A stretch of 50,429 nt of DNA from Companilactobacillus huachuanensis (GCF_005404815.1 NZ_BJDF01000001.1:1-50429), one strand, 5' to 3'; numbered from the stretch's first letter, positions 7,532 to 16,824 are shown. Numbers and translations: made by a program. Notes: generated from the letters alone by a model not told the origin.

Positions 7532-9859
7532 TTAAATGTTGGGAAGTGAATCTAACAGGATCCAATTGATTTTACCCTGATATTGCCCTTCGGGATTACC
7601 CTTTTTCATCGACAATAGAATACCGCTGTTGTTAGTCCAAGTATCTGTAATGTTCTTGGTCTGTGGTTCTTCAATATCTTTTGTATGGGTGGCAACACCA
7701 GTTGTATTGTTAAGAAGGTTATGGTCTTTTCCAGAAGGCTCACGATAGATTAAATTACCTTTTAATGGCGTTTTACCATTATTATTAAGTGTTAAATTCG
7801 TTGCATTAGCTTGTACGGACCAGTTGCTACCCTTTTCACGACTATCGACAACATCAATTTGCCAATTATTTAAACGAGGGATGATTTTATCTTCAAATGA
7901 ACCATTTGTTGGTTTGAAAAAGACAGTATCTTGAATGTAACCAAAGGCTAATAATCCACCAACGCTTATCTGACGTGAGATGGTATTACTGGTGTTGCCA
8001 AGACTATCGGTAACATAGAAGGAGAGTGTGTTGATCTTGCTCAATTGGTCAGCACTGATAGGTAGGTTGAAATTTCCAGTAGAGTCGACAATTGTTCCTA
8101 AATTAGTAGTTATTCCATTTAATGTTTGATAAACATTCATTCTACTGTAATTGGGGGGTGAGCCACTACCGATATAAGTGACCTTACCAGGAACGTTAGT
8201 ATCTTCATGTGGCTTTAAAGTGATTGGATTTGGAGATGAACTTTCCAAACTTAATAGGCGAGCGCGAATTTTAAAAGCCTGTGTATCAGCACCTGTAATC
8301 AAGTTGTCACCTTCAAATGACGCGTGAACTGAAGGAACGGTTAATTGAGTAGGTGCCTTGGCAATTGTATGGCCTTTTAATTCAATTTTAGCGTTACGAC
8401 TATGAGAATCTAATCCTTCTGGTAGTAAGTATTCTAGTTGATTGTTCGTTACGTTTTCAAAAACCTCTGTTGGGATAGGACGGGGGTTTTTGTCGTTTGG
8501 AGAGTCAGGGTAGGTCACTGTTCCGCTAGTGAAGGTGACGTTATTAGGAACCTTCATTAATGCATTGATACCGTCCCAAGTTCTGGTCCAACCTTTGTAA
8601 TTTAAGGAATAGGTGTATCTGATATCAGAGTTTGGATCGACTAACGTATTGCTGTTAGTAACTTCAGCACCACCTTGAGAATCATCATAGACGGCTGGTT
8701 TAGCATCAGCATCTACGAATGAGGGGATAGATTCAAAGACAATTAAGTTATTTTGATAATTCTTACCAGTTGATCCTGTGAAGCCCCAGTATAATTTTTT
8801 ATTCTCGGCTGTTATGCCTAATTGAGTTAAATTAACATTGTAGGATTCCTTAGCTTGGGGTGTCAAAGGAGCGCCTGTTGTAGGATTTTTGTCATTATAA
8901 GCATATGACAGATTACCACTAGTATCGTTTACTGGAGTCCATTTAATCGTTATATGGTGCCATGCACTGTCAACTAGATTTGTGGGTGGGTAATTATAAC
9001 TCGAAAATATATATGGAGATGGGTAATTATCCATAGAGTGATTCATAGTGAAGTAGTTTCTACCATAATTGCCTACTCCGTTAGTATATGTTTTTGGATC
9101 GGCAGGGTATCCAGCTGCGATGTGTTGATCAGGACGTTGAATATTTAAAATATTATTGTCAAAAGTATTACCTTCACCGGTAATATTACGTGCCTCAAAA
9201 TTGGTGAAAGTATCAAATTCTAGAGCCCAGCTGTTTTGGATTGCTGTTTTTGATAATTGATCAGATTGGTTATTTCTAACTTGCCAATCCGCCCCCCAAA
9301 CACCTAGTGACTGTCCGTTAACAGGAATACCGTCTTTAGAAAGGGCAATGGCATTATCACCGTTAGGATCATTATGAAGAACAAATGCCATGCCATCAGC
9401 AGGAGTAACCCCACTAACTTTACCGAAATAAATCCACATAGAGGCTATTTGTTCATGGGTAGTATCGAAGTAATTATCATTGGTCATATTTCCCCAAACA
9501 GCCCCAGTTTGCCAAGTGGCATTCGTCATTTGGATGACACTAGTATTGGGATTAACAGGGTTAGTTGATTGAGTTATTTTTGCATTATTAACTCGACTGG
9601 CATTTGCAGTTACCAATGAATTACTATTGTTACCAAGATTAGTACCGTTAGCTTTTCGATTCTCAAAAGCTTTAGCAAAGTCAGCAACGGTAAAATCGTC
9701 ATCTCTCCAAGTTAATCCTTTAGGAGTAGTAGCTAGAGCGTTCTGAAAATCCTGATTGGTATCAGCTGCATAGACTTTGGTAGTCAAATGATTATTGGAT
9801 AATAAAATTATTCCGAAACAAATAAGTGTTATTTTTTTGAAAATATTAGAATTTTTCAT
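7532..9859 (-). CDS. Secreted L-type lectin-like protein with WxL-like C-terminus
   Basis: 775 residues with a signal peptide (basic start, hydrophobic 9-22, likely cleavage near VYAA-D). Residues ~45-385 look like a bacterial L-type (legume-like) lectin: GMAFVLHNDPNGDNA, SLGVWGADW, WALEFDTFTN and YWGFTGSTG are typical sugar-binding-fold strands. Ig/bacterial-repeat-like beta domains follow. The last ~120 residues resemble a WxL domain (IDVVDSREKGSNWSV ... QGKINWILLDSLP), a family that binds the cell wall non-covalently. Probable role: surface adhesion to glycans. SD GAGGGG precedes the ATG; a bent promoter region is shared with the divergent OhrR-like gene. Confidence 0.8.
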   Translation of the reverse strand: MKNSNIFKKITLICFGIILLSNNHLTTKVYAADTNQDFQNALATTPKGLTWRDDDFTVADFAKAFENRKANGTNLGNNSNSLVTANASRVNNAKITQSTNPVNPNTSVIQMTNATWQTGAVWGNMTNDNYFDTTHEQIASMWIYFGKVSGVTPADGMAFVLHNDPNGDNAIALSKDGIPVNGQSLGVWGADWQVRNNQSDQLSKTAIQNSWALEFDTFTNFEARNITGEGNTFDNNILNIQRPDQHIAAGYPADPKTYTNGVGNYGRNYFTMNHSMDNYPSPYIFSSYNYPPTNLVDSAWHHITIKWTPVNDTSGNLSYAYNDKNPTTGAPLTPQAKESYNVNLTQLGITAENKKLYWGFTGSTGKNYQNNLIVFESIPSFVDADAKPAVYDDSQGGAEVTNSNTLVDPNSDIRYTYSLNYKGWTRTWDGINALMKVPNNVTFTSGTVTYPDSPNDKNPRPIPTEVFENVTNNQLEYLLPEGLDSHSRNAKIELKGHTIAKAPTQLTVPSVHASFEGDNLITGADTQAFKIRARLLSLESSSPNPITLKPHEDTNVPGKVTYIGSGSPPNYSRMNVYQTLNGITTNLGTIVDSTGNFNLPISADQLSKINTLSFYVTDSLGNTSNTISRQISVGGLLAFGYIQDTVFFKPTNGSFEDKIIPRLNNWQIDVVDSREKGSNWSVQANATNLTLNNNGKTPLKGNLIYREPSGKDHNLLNNTTGVATHTKDIEEPQTKNITDTWTNNSGILLSMKKGNPEGQYQGKINWILLDSLPNI

Positions 9860-10044
9860 AAAAGCCCCTCATGCGCGCAATTCCTTATACACTTGAAGTT
9901 TACCAAATAAAGAGATGGCGTACACGTAATAAAAGAGTTAAGTCCATTGTATTTTTATATAAAATAAATAATAAAATGTTGTAAATATTAATAATTAATA
10001 TAATGAAGCAAAACTGATTTACTTATTGGGTTGTGCAAAATAGA

Positions 10045-10070
10045 ATAATTTACAATTGAGTTTGAAAAGC
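10045..10070 (+). promoter_or_regulatory. Possible OhrR operator in the lectin/ohrR intergenic region
   Basis: TACAATT at 10051-10057, followed by an imperfect inverted half, resembles the TACAATT-AATTGTA site bound by OhrR in Bacillus. It lies ~55 bases before the OhrR-like gene, a place suited to autoregulation. The second half-site is weak. The 250-base intergenic stretch 9860-10111 otherwise holds only AT-rich promoter-like sequence. Confidence 0.35.
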
Positions 10071-10111
10071 ATAGAATACATGGTAAATACGGTATTAAAG
10101 GAGGCAACAAG

Positions 10112-10552
10112 ATGTTTGTAGATACGAGTCAGCCCCTTCCTTTGGACGATCATTTATGTTTCTCACTTTATGCAACATCACGTGCCATTCAAAAGTTGTA
10201 TCATGACGGCTTGAGTGCGAATGGCATCACATATCCACAATACCTAGTACTTGTAGCACTGTATCAATATAAAGAATTGTCAGTCAAGCAGATGGGTGAA
10301 TTATTGGCACTCGATTCGGGTACTTTAACGCCATTATTAAAACGTCTCGAACATGAGAATTTGGTGGTTCGTCAGAGAAGCAAAACAGATGAACGGGTAG
10401 TTAATGTTCATTTGACCGAAGAAGGTCTCAAGAAACGAGAAGCAGTGAAGGATTTGCCTAAAGCATTAGTTAGTAAAAGTGGTTTTACGCAAGAAGAATG
10501 GGACAGTTTAGAAGGTCTCACTAAAAAGTTGTTTAATAATATCACTAAGTAA
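10112..10552 (+). CDS. MarR/OhrR family redox-sensing regulator
   Basis: 146 residues with a winged helix (~40-110). The N-terminal motif LCFSLYATSR carries a single cysteine, Cys16, at the position of the peroxide-sensing Cys15 of Bacillus OhrR, so I read it as a one-cysteine OhrR-type sensor of organic hydroperoxides. The wing contains the family DERVVNVHLTEEG. SD AAAGGAGG at 10098-10105 is ideal. No ohr peroxidase gene is adjacent; the divergent neighbour is the lectin gene, so the target must be elsewhere or unusual. Confidence 0.82.
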   Translation: MFVDTSQPLPLDDHLCFSLYATSRAIQKLYHDGLSANGITYPQYLVLVALYQYKELSVKQMGELLALDSGTLTPLLKRLEHENLVVRQRSKTDERVVNVHLTEEGLKKREAVKDLPKALVSKSGFTQEEWDSLEGLTKKLFNNITK

Positions 10553-10590
10553 ATTATGGTTTGAAATTGATTTCTCAGACATTAAGACAA

Positions 10591-10640
10591 AAAGAGACAC
10601 TGTAATCCAAAATTGGATGGATTACAGTGTCTCTTTGATT
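10591..10640 (+). terminator. Terminator after the OhrR-like gene
   Basis: An 18-bp perfect stem, AAAGAGACACTGTAATCC with its complement at 10619-10636, followed by a short T-rich tail. Bases 10641-10777 contain nothing I can assign. Confidence 0.8.
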
Positions 10641-10777
10641 TGATTCCAACAATAGTCTTGTCGCACACTCTGTTTATTAATTGATATTTTTATCAGAATG
10701 TCTTGAAAAATTTTTGTCGTAAATTTATTTAACTGCACAATTTATACCTAAAGATATTTCTTAGTCATTGCCAAAAA

Positions 10778-10828
10778 AAAAAAGATGGTTCTGAATCGAA
10801 TTTATTCGATTCAAAATCATCTTTTTGA
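10778..10828 (-). terminator. Terminator of the nrdHIEF operon
   Basis: A ~23-bp, nearly perfect stem (ATTCGATTCAAAATCATCTT and its partner), with a long A-run on the plus strand that reads as a T-run in the operon direction. It lies directly after the nrdF stop. Confidence 0.85.
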
Positions 10829-10845
10829 ATTGTAGTAAATCAGCT

Positions 10846-11871
10846 CTACTTCAATTTCTTAACTTTATCAAACAATGAATTACCATCAGGTGTCTTGTTG
10901 TCACCAGTACGTCCAATATCATAATCGGAATCCTGCATGGCTTCAACTTTACCCATCAAGTAACCATTACCAACTTGTGAGAAGAAGTCATGGTTACTTG
11001 TACCGGTTGAGATACCGTTCATAACGATAGGATTGACATCTTCAGCGTTACCATCAGGGAAGAGCGGCTCTTGACCAAGGTTCATTAGTGCTTTGTTAGC
11101 GTTATAACGAAGGAATACTAGGACTTCATCGACCCAGCCAACTTCTTTATACAATTCACGGGTGTATTTCTCTTCATTATCGTAAAGAGTGTAGAGTAAA
11201 TTGTACATCCAATCTTTCATCTCAGCTTTTTTGTCGTCACTCAATTCGTTAAAACCAAGTTGGAATTTATAACCGATATAAGTTCCATGGACTGATTCAT
11301 CACGAATGATCAACTTGATGATTTCAGCAACGTTAGCTAATTTGTTGTTACCAAGATAATAGAGTGGTGTATAGAAACCAGAGTAGAATAGGAAACTTTC
11401 TAGGAAAACACTGGCAACTTTCTTTTGAAGTGGTTCACCATTTTGATAAATATCATTGATAAACTTAGCTTTCTTTTGCAGATATTCGTTGTGGTCGGTC
11501 CAGTCGAATATCTCTTCAATTTCTTCAGCGCTGTTTAAGGTACTAAAAATTGAAGAGTAACTCTTAGCGTGAACTGATTCCATAAATTCAATGTTATTGA
11601 AAACAGCAGTTTCGGCCTGGGTACGAGTGTCCTTTAACATTGCTTGAATACCATCTTGTGACTGCAATGTATCCAAGAGTGTTAAACCACCAAAGACGTG
11701 TCCGACAACAGTATGCTCAGCAGAATTCAAAGTGCGCCAATCGTCTAAATCGTTTGAAAGAGGGATTCTGGTATCCAACCAAAATTGAGAAGTTAGCTTT
11801 TCCCAAGTTTCCTTATCGATTTGGTCTTCTAGTTTATTCCAGTTCATTGATTTGTAATATGTATCAACCAT
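10846..11871 (-). CDS. nrdF: Class Ib ribonucleotide reductase, beta (radical) subunit
   Basis: 341 residues, normal for NrdF. It holds the dimetal-tyrosyl radical that starts reduction of ribonucleoside diphosphates in the NrdE active site. Ligand motifs are present in order: LLDTLQS (Asp), NNIEFMESVHAKSYS (Glu and His, followed by the radical-site Tyr region), FLESFLFYSGF (Glu) and IIRDESVHGTYIG (Glu and His). It is last in the nrdHIEF operon, 15 bases after nrdE, with SD AGGAGG before the ATG. Confidence 0.95.
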   Translation of the reverse strand: MVDTYYKSMNWNKLEDQIDKETWEKLTSQFWLDTRIPLSNDLDDWRTLNSAEHTVVGHVFGGLTLLDTLQSQDGIQAMLKDTRTQAETAVFNNIEFMESVHAKSYSSIFSTLNSAEEIEEIFDWTDHNEYLQKKAKFINDIYQNGEPLQKKVASVFLESFLFYSGFYTPLYYLGNNKLANVAEIIKLIIRDESVHGTYIGYKFQLGFNELSDDKKAEMKDWMYNLLYTLYDNEEKYTRELYKEVGWVDEVLVFLRYNANKALMNLGQEPLFPDGNAEDVNPIVMNGISTGTSNHDFFSQVGNGYLMGKVEAMQDSDYDIGRTGDNKTPDGNSLFDKVKKLK

Positions 11872-11886
11872 TATAAAAAATTCCTC

Positions 11887-14064
11887 CTAGATTGAGCAGC
11901 TTTCACACTCGTTACTGCCAATTTCATCATTATTCTCAGTAAATGTTCTGACATAATAAAGTGATTTGATACCTTTGTAATAAGCGTAGTTCCGTAAAAT
12001 ACTTAGGTCACGTGTTGTTTGTTTAGTCTCGTCAGCAGCTTTCCATTCGTATAATCCAGCTGGAATTTCAGAGCGCATAAATAAAGTCAAACTCATACCT
12101 TGGTCAATGTGTTCTTGAGCTGAAGCGTATGTATCGATAACTTTACGCATATCAGTGTCATAAGCTGATTTGTAATATTTGATTGTGTCGTTACTCAAGA
12201 AAGGTGCTGGGAAATATAATTTACCATTTTTCTTTTCTTGTCTTTCTTCAACTAAACGTGTAACAGGTTGCAAGCTGGCACTAGTGTTGTTGATGTAAGA
12301 AATTGATCCGGTAGGGGCAACTGCCATTCGATAGGCGTTATAAAGGCCATCCGTCATAACGTTACTCTTTAATTCGGCCCAGTCTTTTTCTTCAGGAATA
12401 AAGATGCCATCGAAAAGATCCTTAACATTCTGTAATTTTGGAGCGTAGCTATTTTCGAGATACTTGTCGAAGTAAGTTCCGTCAGCGTATTTAGATTTGT
12501 CAAAGTTAGCAAAAGTTTCATGACGATCTTTCGCAATATTATTACTCTCAACCAAAGTCCAGTAATTTAGCAACATGAAGTAGACGTTGATGAATTCAAT
12601 TGCCTCAGGTGAGCCATATTCGAGATGATGGCAAGCCAAAAAGGTATGTAGTCCCATAGCGCCCAAACCGATTGCGTGGCTCATCTTGTTACCATTAGCA
12701 ACTGGAGGGACAGATGTGATGTTTGAAGCGTCACTGACAAATGTCAAAGCTCTAGTCATCGAACGAATCGATTGACCAAAATCAGGACTTTGCATCATGT
12801 TCAAAATGTTAGTTGAACCGAGATTACAACTGACATCAGTTCCCAATTTAGTATATTCTTGAGCATCATTTAATGCAGAAGGAATTTGAACTTGTTGAAT
12901 TTCAGTACATAAATTACTCATGATGATCTTACCGTCGATAGGATTGGTGCGGTTAACAGTATCGATATTTAGGACATATGGATAGCCAGATTCTTGTTGA
13001 AGCTTACTTATTTCATCTTCAAGTTCACGGGCATCAATCTTGTATTTCTTGATACGATCATCTTTGACCATATTGTCATATTCTTTAGTAATGTCGATGT
13101 ATGAGAATGGTTTGCCATAAACACGTTCGACTGAATAAGGACTAAATAGATACATTGGTTCATTATTACGAACTAATTCATAATATTTATCTGGTACGAT
13201 GACACCAAGGGAAAGAGTTTTGACACGAATCTTTTCGTCAGCATTTTCTTTTTTAGCAGATAAGAATTCAATGATATCGGGATGGAAAACATTCAAATAA
13301 ACGGCACCAGCACCTTGTCTTTGGCCAAGTTGGTTACTGTAACTAAAACTATCTTCCAATAATTTCATAACGGGTAAGACACCAGATGATGAATTGTCGA
13401 TACCTTTGATTGGTGAACCAGATTCGCGCAAGTTCGATAGGGTAATGCCGACACCACCACCGATACGTGAAAGTTGTAAGGCACTATTAATAGTCCGACC
13501 AATACTGTTCATGTCATCAGTAACTTGAAGTAAGAAACAAGAAACATATTCACCACGACGCTTGCGACCGGCATTTAAAAATGATGGTGTAGCGGGTTGA
13601 TAACGCTGAGCAATCATTTCAGTTGCCAAACTCTTAGCAAGATCTTGGTCACCGTCGGCATATAAAAGGGCATTAAAAAGGATTCTCATCTCATAGTTTT
13701 CAAGATAATAGTTACCATCATTAGTTTTTAAGGCATATTGGTTGTAAAACTTATAGGCTGCCATGAATGATTGAAATTCAAAATGTTGGTCTAACAAATG
13801 TTGATAAAGACTTTCAATAAATTCAATTTCATACTTGTCGATAACTGATTTTTCAATGAAGTCACCCTTGATCAAATAATCGAGGTGGTCTTGGAAAGTA
13901 TCAAACTTCATCGTATTAGGTTTCACATTTTCGTTAAAGAACGCTATAACGGCTTCTTTATCTTTGTTTAGTGGAATCCTGTCATCTACGGGGATGTTGA
14001 TTTCGTTATTTAATTTAAAATAACTAAGCTTAGTTGCATCGAGGTTATTTAATCCCAATTTCAT
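11887..14064 (-). CDS. nrdE: Class Ib ribonucleotide reductase, alpha (catalytic) subunit
   Basis: 725 residues, full length. It reduces NDPs to dNDPs. Visible family signatures: the N-terminal region with ATP-site-like NKDKEAV, PATPSFLNAG, SCFLLQVTDDM, GGGVGITLSNLRESG, SNLCTEIQQ (active-site Cys), MAVAPTGSISYINNTSASLQP, and a C-terminal redox pair ECESCSI that exchanges electrons with NrdH. Its start overlaps the end of nrdI by 20 bases. Aerobic dNTP supply. Confidence 0.96.
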   Translation of the reverse strand: MKLGLNNLDATKLSYFKLNNEINIPVDDRIPLNKDKEAVIAFFNENVKPNTMKFDTFQDHLDYLIKGDFIEKSVIDKYEIEFIESLYQHLLDQHFEFQSFMAAYKFYNQYALKTNDGNYYLENYEMRILFNALLYADGDQDLAKSLATEMIAQRYQPATPSFLNAGRKRRGEYVSCFLLQVTDDMNSIGRTINSALQLSRIGGGVGITLSNLRESGSPIKGIDNSSSGVLPVMKLLEDSFSYSNQLGQRQGAGAVYLNVFHPDIIEFLSAKKENADEKIRVKTLSLGVIVPDKYYELVRNNEPMYLFSPYSVERVYGKPFSYIDITKEYDNMVKDDRIKKYKIDARELEDEISKLQQESGYPYVLNIDTVNRTNPIDGKIIMSNLCTEIQQVQIPSALNDAQEYTKLGTDVSCNLGSTNILNMMQSPDFGQSIRSMTRALTFVSDASNITSVPPVANGNKMSHAIGLGAMGLHTFLACHHLEYGSPEAIEFINVYFMLLNYWTLVESNNIAKDRHETFANFDKSKYADGTYFDKYLENSYAPKLQNVKDLFDGIFIPEEKDWAELKSNVMTDGLYNAYRMAVAPTGSISYINNTSASLQPVTRLVEERQEKKNGKLYFPAPFLSNDTIKYYKSAYDTDMRKVIDTYASAQEHIDQGMSLTLFMRSEIPAGLYEWKAADETKQTTRDLSILRNYAYYKGIKSLYYVRTFTENNDEIGSNECESCSI

Positions 14065-14419
14065 TCACTACTTTCTGAAAGTTTTCGACATCTTTTTGGG
14101 TACCATTGAATTCGAATTCAAAGACAACAGGCACATTTAAACCAGCGGCGATATCCTTAGCCGTATGATTATAGAGCGTATTGAAGTTACGATTGCCACC
14201 ACCGGCGATACCGACACAGTTCTTGGCATTATCTTCATATTGTAGAAAATCAATTACAGGGTCCATCATATCGTCGTCATAAGCAGGCACAATAAGAATA
14301 AATGGCCGACCCATTTGATAAAAAGGATCGGCATCGGTAATTTCATATCCATCTATTCCAAGCTTATTAACAAAACGCTTGGTTTGACCAGTAATTGAAT
14401 AATAAGCTAACTCTTTCAT
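14045..14419 (-). CDS. nrdI: NrdI flavodoxin-like protein
   Basis: 124 residues. NrdI carries FMN and supplies the oxidant that builds the Mn-tyrosyl radical in NrdF. The sequence starts MKELAYYSITGQTKRFVNKL (flavodoxin phosphate loop, SITGQT) and has the GGGNRNFNTLY loop typical of NrdI. It sits between nrdH (one-base gap) and nrdE (20-base overlap) in the canonical order. Confidence 0.94.
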   Translation of the reverse strand: MKELAYYSITGQTKRFVNKLGIDGYEITDADPFYQMGRPFILIVPAYDDDMMDPVIDFLQYEDNAKNCVGIAGGGNRNFNTLYNHTAKDIAAGLNVPVVFEFEFNGTQKDVENFQKVVNEIGIK

Positions 14420-14420
14420 A

Positions 14421-14651
14421 TTAGTCTACGAGCTCCTTTAGACTATCTGGACGAAAACCGACGATTGGGTCCATAGCTGAATTCATAACGACAGGGACAC
14501 TTTGGAATCCTTGTTGTTTAAGAGTAGATAGATATTCAGGGTCTTGATTGATATTTCTTTCTTCAAAAGGAACGTTGTGTTCTTTAAGATATCTCTTAGT
14601 CATTTTGCATTGCATGCAGTTATTTTTGCTATATACGATTACGTTGTTCAT
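14421..14651 (-). CDS. nrdH: NrdH-redoxin
   Basis: 76 residues from the ATG at 14651, which has SD AGAGGAAGT 7 bases upstream; the in-frame TTG 18 bases further up overlaps that SD and is rejected. It is a glutaredoxin-like electron donor for NrdE. The redox motif CMQC lies near the N-terminus after VIVYSKNN, and the C-terminal GFRPDSLKEL is typical of NrdH. First gene of the operon, downstream of two NrdR boxes. Confidence 0.94.
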   Translation of the reverse strand: MNNVIVYSKNNCMQCKMTKRYLKEHNVPFEERNINQDPEYLSTLKQQGFQSVPVVMNSAMDPIVGFRPDSLKELVD

Positions 14652-14707
14652 GTTATTACTTCCTCTCAAGTGCTATTCTCAATTAGTATAATCATTTGAA
14701 ATCTGAA

Positions 14708-14756
14708 ACACAATATATTGTATTCGATGTAACGGTCAATACACGATATAGCGTGG
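14708..14756 (-). promoter_or_regulatory. Two NrdR boxes upstream of nrdHIEF
   Basis: ACACAATATATTGTAT (14708-14723) and ACACGATATAGCGTGG (14741-14756) match the NrdR box pattern (ACAC-WATAT-N-GTGT-like palindromes). Their start positions are 33 bp apart, about three helical turns, the usual arrangement for cooperative NrdR binding. They indicate repression of the operon when (d)ATP is plentiful. Confidence 0.85.
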
Positions 14757-14920
14757 TTATGCTATCATTATAAAAAGCCGACAAACGTATGTACCCACAC
14801 ATTTTTTGGCGTATCGCATCTCAATTTTAAATAATTTTTCGATTCGTGGTAAAATTAGCGTAATAACTATTATAGAGTTATGAAGTGTTTAAGACAATTA
14901 ATTTTAGTTGGGAGAAAACT

Positions 14921-15547
14921 ATGAGTTCTTGGAATTTTGTGGGAATTATTGCATGGGTTATTGTAATTGCATTATTGGTCTTCGTAGTATTTAATATTAG
15001 AAATCGTCATTTAAAAATCTTAGTAGTAAAAAAAGGGAAAATCACAGGAACAACTGTTTTATTGGATTTCGTTGAGATCTTAGTCGTTATCTTTGCTGTC
15101 AGTGGCTTATTATATACAAGCTTGTTTACGAAGGTTGATTTGACCGATAAAAGTGAAGTTGTTGTGTCATATAAGTACAATCCAATGATTGTTCAGACAA
15201 CTAATGACGGTCAAGGGTACTATGTCAAGATTGATAAGAAAGAATCCAATACAGCGACAGATGTCTATCAATATTGGGTAAATAATTCGACGTATACAGT
15301 TTCAAGTCAAAATGCCACAATTTCAGATGCGACATTGCCATTTACTGTATCTGGCTTGCATTTGAATTGGCCTATGAAGAAAATTAAAAAGTATGATAAT
15401 AAGTATCAAGATGCTTATGTTATTACTGTTCATGCTAAATATAAGAACAACTTTATCAATGGGTTAGGATTAAAAGCTAATCATTATGCAATGGAATATC
15501 GAGTTTTAAGAGTTCCAGCACGTTCGTTTATTAATGTTGAAAAATAA
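14921..15547 (+). CDS. Conserved membrane-anchored protein (LVIS_2131-like)
   Basis: 208 residues from ATG 14921 (SD GGGAG, spacing 6); an upstream in-frame GTG has no SD. Two hydrophobic segments (about 5-25 and 46-68) flank a short basic loop. The remaining ~140 residues are predicted outside, rich in Thr, Tyr and Asn, with a beta-like pattern. It resembles a lactobacillar family I remember as LVIS_2131, with no known function. It stands alone, followed by a cloverleaf repeat. Confidence 0.65.
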   Translation: MSSWNFVGIIAWVIVIALLVFVVFNIRNRHLKILVVKKGKITGTTVLLDFVEILVVIFAVSGLLYTSLFTKVDLTDKSEVVVSYKYNPMIVQTTNDGQGYYVKIDKKESNTATDVYQYWVNNSTYTVSSQNATISDATLPFTVSGLHLNWPMKKIKKYDNKYQDAYVITVHAKYKNNFINGLGLKANHYAMEYRVLRVPARSFINVEK

Positions 15548-15577
15548 AGTTCCTCTCTGTGATTAGGGATTGGATTG

Positions 15578-15756
15578 GCCGTTTCCAGAGCTGAGAGTAT
15601 TCAATTGCTGCGCGGAACGGCCCGAGCCAGAAAGCGGTCTCGGACCTCGGTTGAAGCCTCGCAAAACCCGCGAGTCTTCAACACGCCCGGTGGTGTAATT
15701 GCTGAAGCAATAACGCCACTTTCGCTGCAAATGAATACTCTCAGCTCTTCCAACTA
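15578..15756 (+). repeat. Cloverleaf repeat copy 2 (full core)
   Basis: A near-consensus core. The closing stem is GAGCTGAGAGTATTCA/TGAATACTCTCAGCTC; hairpin 1 is CGAG...CTCG; hairpin 2 is CTCGC/GCGAG inside TTGAAG/CTTCAA; hairpin 3 is GTGGTGT-AATTGC/GCAAT-AACGCCAC. A degenerate AT-rich tail follows. It lies in the 3' region of the LVIS_2131-like gene, same orientation. Confidence 0.9.
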
Positions 15757-15915
15757 GTTTATTTCTTTAATGGTGGGAACAATGAAACGAATACTTATGA
15801 TTATTTAAATCTGGCTTTAAATAATTAAACCATAGTCTTAAAAATGTAGCCGTATTTTAAGTGATGTTTTTGAAATAAACTGACATCTGTAGGTTGCATT
15901 ATATATGTATAAAAC

Positions 15916-15955
15916 AAAAGAAGCTGATCACTTTATATGACCAGCTTCTTTTTAT
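15916..15955. terminator. Bidirectional terminator
   Basis: AAAAGAAGCTGATCA and TGACCAGCTTCTTTT form a stem between convergent genes, with A- and T-runs on the two sides. It can serve the minus-strand small gene and the plus-strand unit. Confidence 0.75.
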
Positions 15956-15959
15956 GAAA

Positions 15960-16169
15960 TTATTTAGCTTTTTTGATTTTCTTGATACTTACAACGATTT
16001 TGTTATTTAATTCTGTTTTATTAGTATTGTCTTTAGGATCGTTTTGGACAATTTCCATCAAAGCTGAATGTTCGTAAATTTTTTCAACTTTTCCTTGGAA
16101 TGGGTAATCCATATCTTCATCAACGGAGCAATCGTAAACAGTACCAACTTGTAAGTCTTCTATTTTCAT
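15960..16169 (-). CDS. Small hypothetical protein (DUF2187-like)
   Basis: 69 residues with an SH3-like beta pattern: MKIEDLQVGTVYDCSV ... FQGKVEKIYEHSALMEIV. This resembles the small KOW-like DUF2187 proteins of Bacilli, with an inserted polar loop (NDPKDNTNKTE). The C-terminus is Lys-rich (KKIKKAK), so nucleic-acid contact is possible but unproven. SD GAGGAG precedes the ATG. Confidence 0.6.
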   Translation of the reverse strand: MKIEDLQVGTVYDCSVDEDMDYPFQGKVEKIYEHSALMEIVQNDPKDNTNKTELNNKIVVSIKKIKKAK

Positions 16170-16253
16170 AGTTAAATTCTCCTCGGATTAATTACTTAAC
16201 AGACTAGTATAATAATATAGTAGAAGAAATATTTCAAACATAGGAGTCCTATA

Positions 16254-16811
16254 ATGGATAAAAAAATTATTGTTATCACTGGAGCAAGTGGAACTGGGAA
16301 AACAACAATTAGTAAATATTTGCAAGATACCTATCATATACCGAGTGTTATAACTCATACTACTAGATTACCACGTGTGGGCGAAAAAGATGGCAAAGAC
16401 TATCATTTTGAGACGAAAGATAGCTTTTTAAAGAATCATTATCTTGAACGGGTTGAGTTTAGTGGTAACTGGTATGGATCTTCTGAAGAAAGTCTCAATA
16501 AAACTTGGGAAAAATATGATGCTGCAAGTATTGTTGTCGATACTAAGGGAGCAATTTCTTATAAAGAGAAGTATGGTGACCAGGCTGTTGTCATTTTTCT
16601 GGAAGTAGATTTGGATACTGTGACGAAACGTTTAGCTGGTCGCGGGGATGATATCAATCGATTAAAAGCTCGAATTAATAGTGATGAATTCCATCGAGAT
16701 CTCAATATTCCGAGTGAATTAAGGGGTAAATGTTATAAAATTACTAATAATAACATAGAAATAACTAAGGAAAGCGTTAACAAAATACTGAATATTGAAA
16801 AAATCAATTAA
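16254..16811 (+). CDS. Guanylate-kinase-like protein
   Basis: 185 residues. P-loop GASGTGKTT at 11-19, the GMP-binding signature TTRLPRVGEKDGKDYHF at ~36-52, EFSGNWYGSS (~68-77) and VVDTKGA (~99). All are guanylate-kinase hallmarks, though the protein is ~20 residues shorter than essential Gmk enzymes and the lid is short. It could be a second guanylate or nucleotide kinase; the housekeeping gmk is usually next to rpoZ, which is absent here. SD AGGAG, spacing 8. Confidence 0.82.
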   Translation: MDKKIIVITGASGTGKTTISKYLQDTYHIPSVITHTTRLPRVGEKDGKDYHFETKDSFLKNHYLERVEFSGNWYGSSEESLNKTWEKYDAASIVVDTKGAISYKEKYGDQAVVIFLEVDLDTVTKRLAGRGDDINRLKARINSDEFHRDLNIPSELRGKCYKITNNNIEITKESVNKILNIEKIN

Positions 16812-16824
16812 AATGACTTTTCAC

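Noticed and set aside
15575-15757. Open frames inside the cloverleaf repeats (also at 18133-18367, 25589-25804, 33843-34077, 37171-37353, 48529-48772)
   Set aside because: They appear on both strands of palindromic repeats, have no SD and read through inverted arms; the same peptide pieces recur because the repeat recurs.
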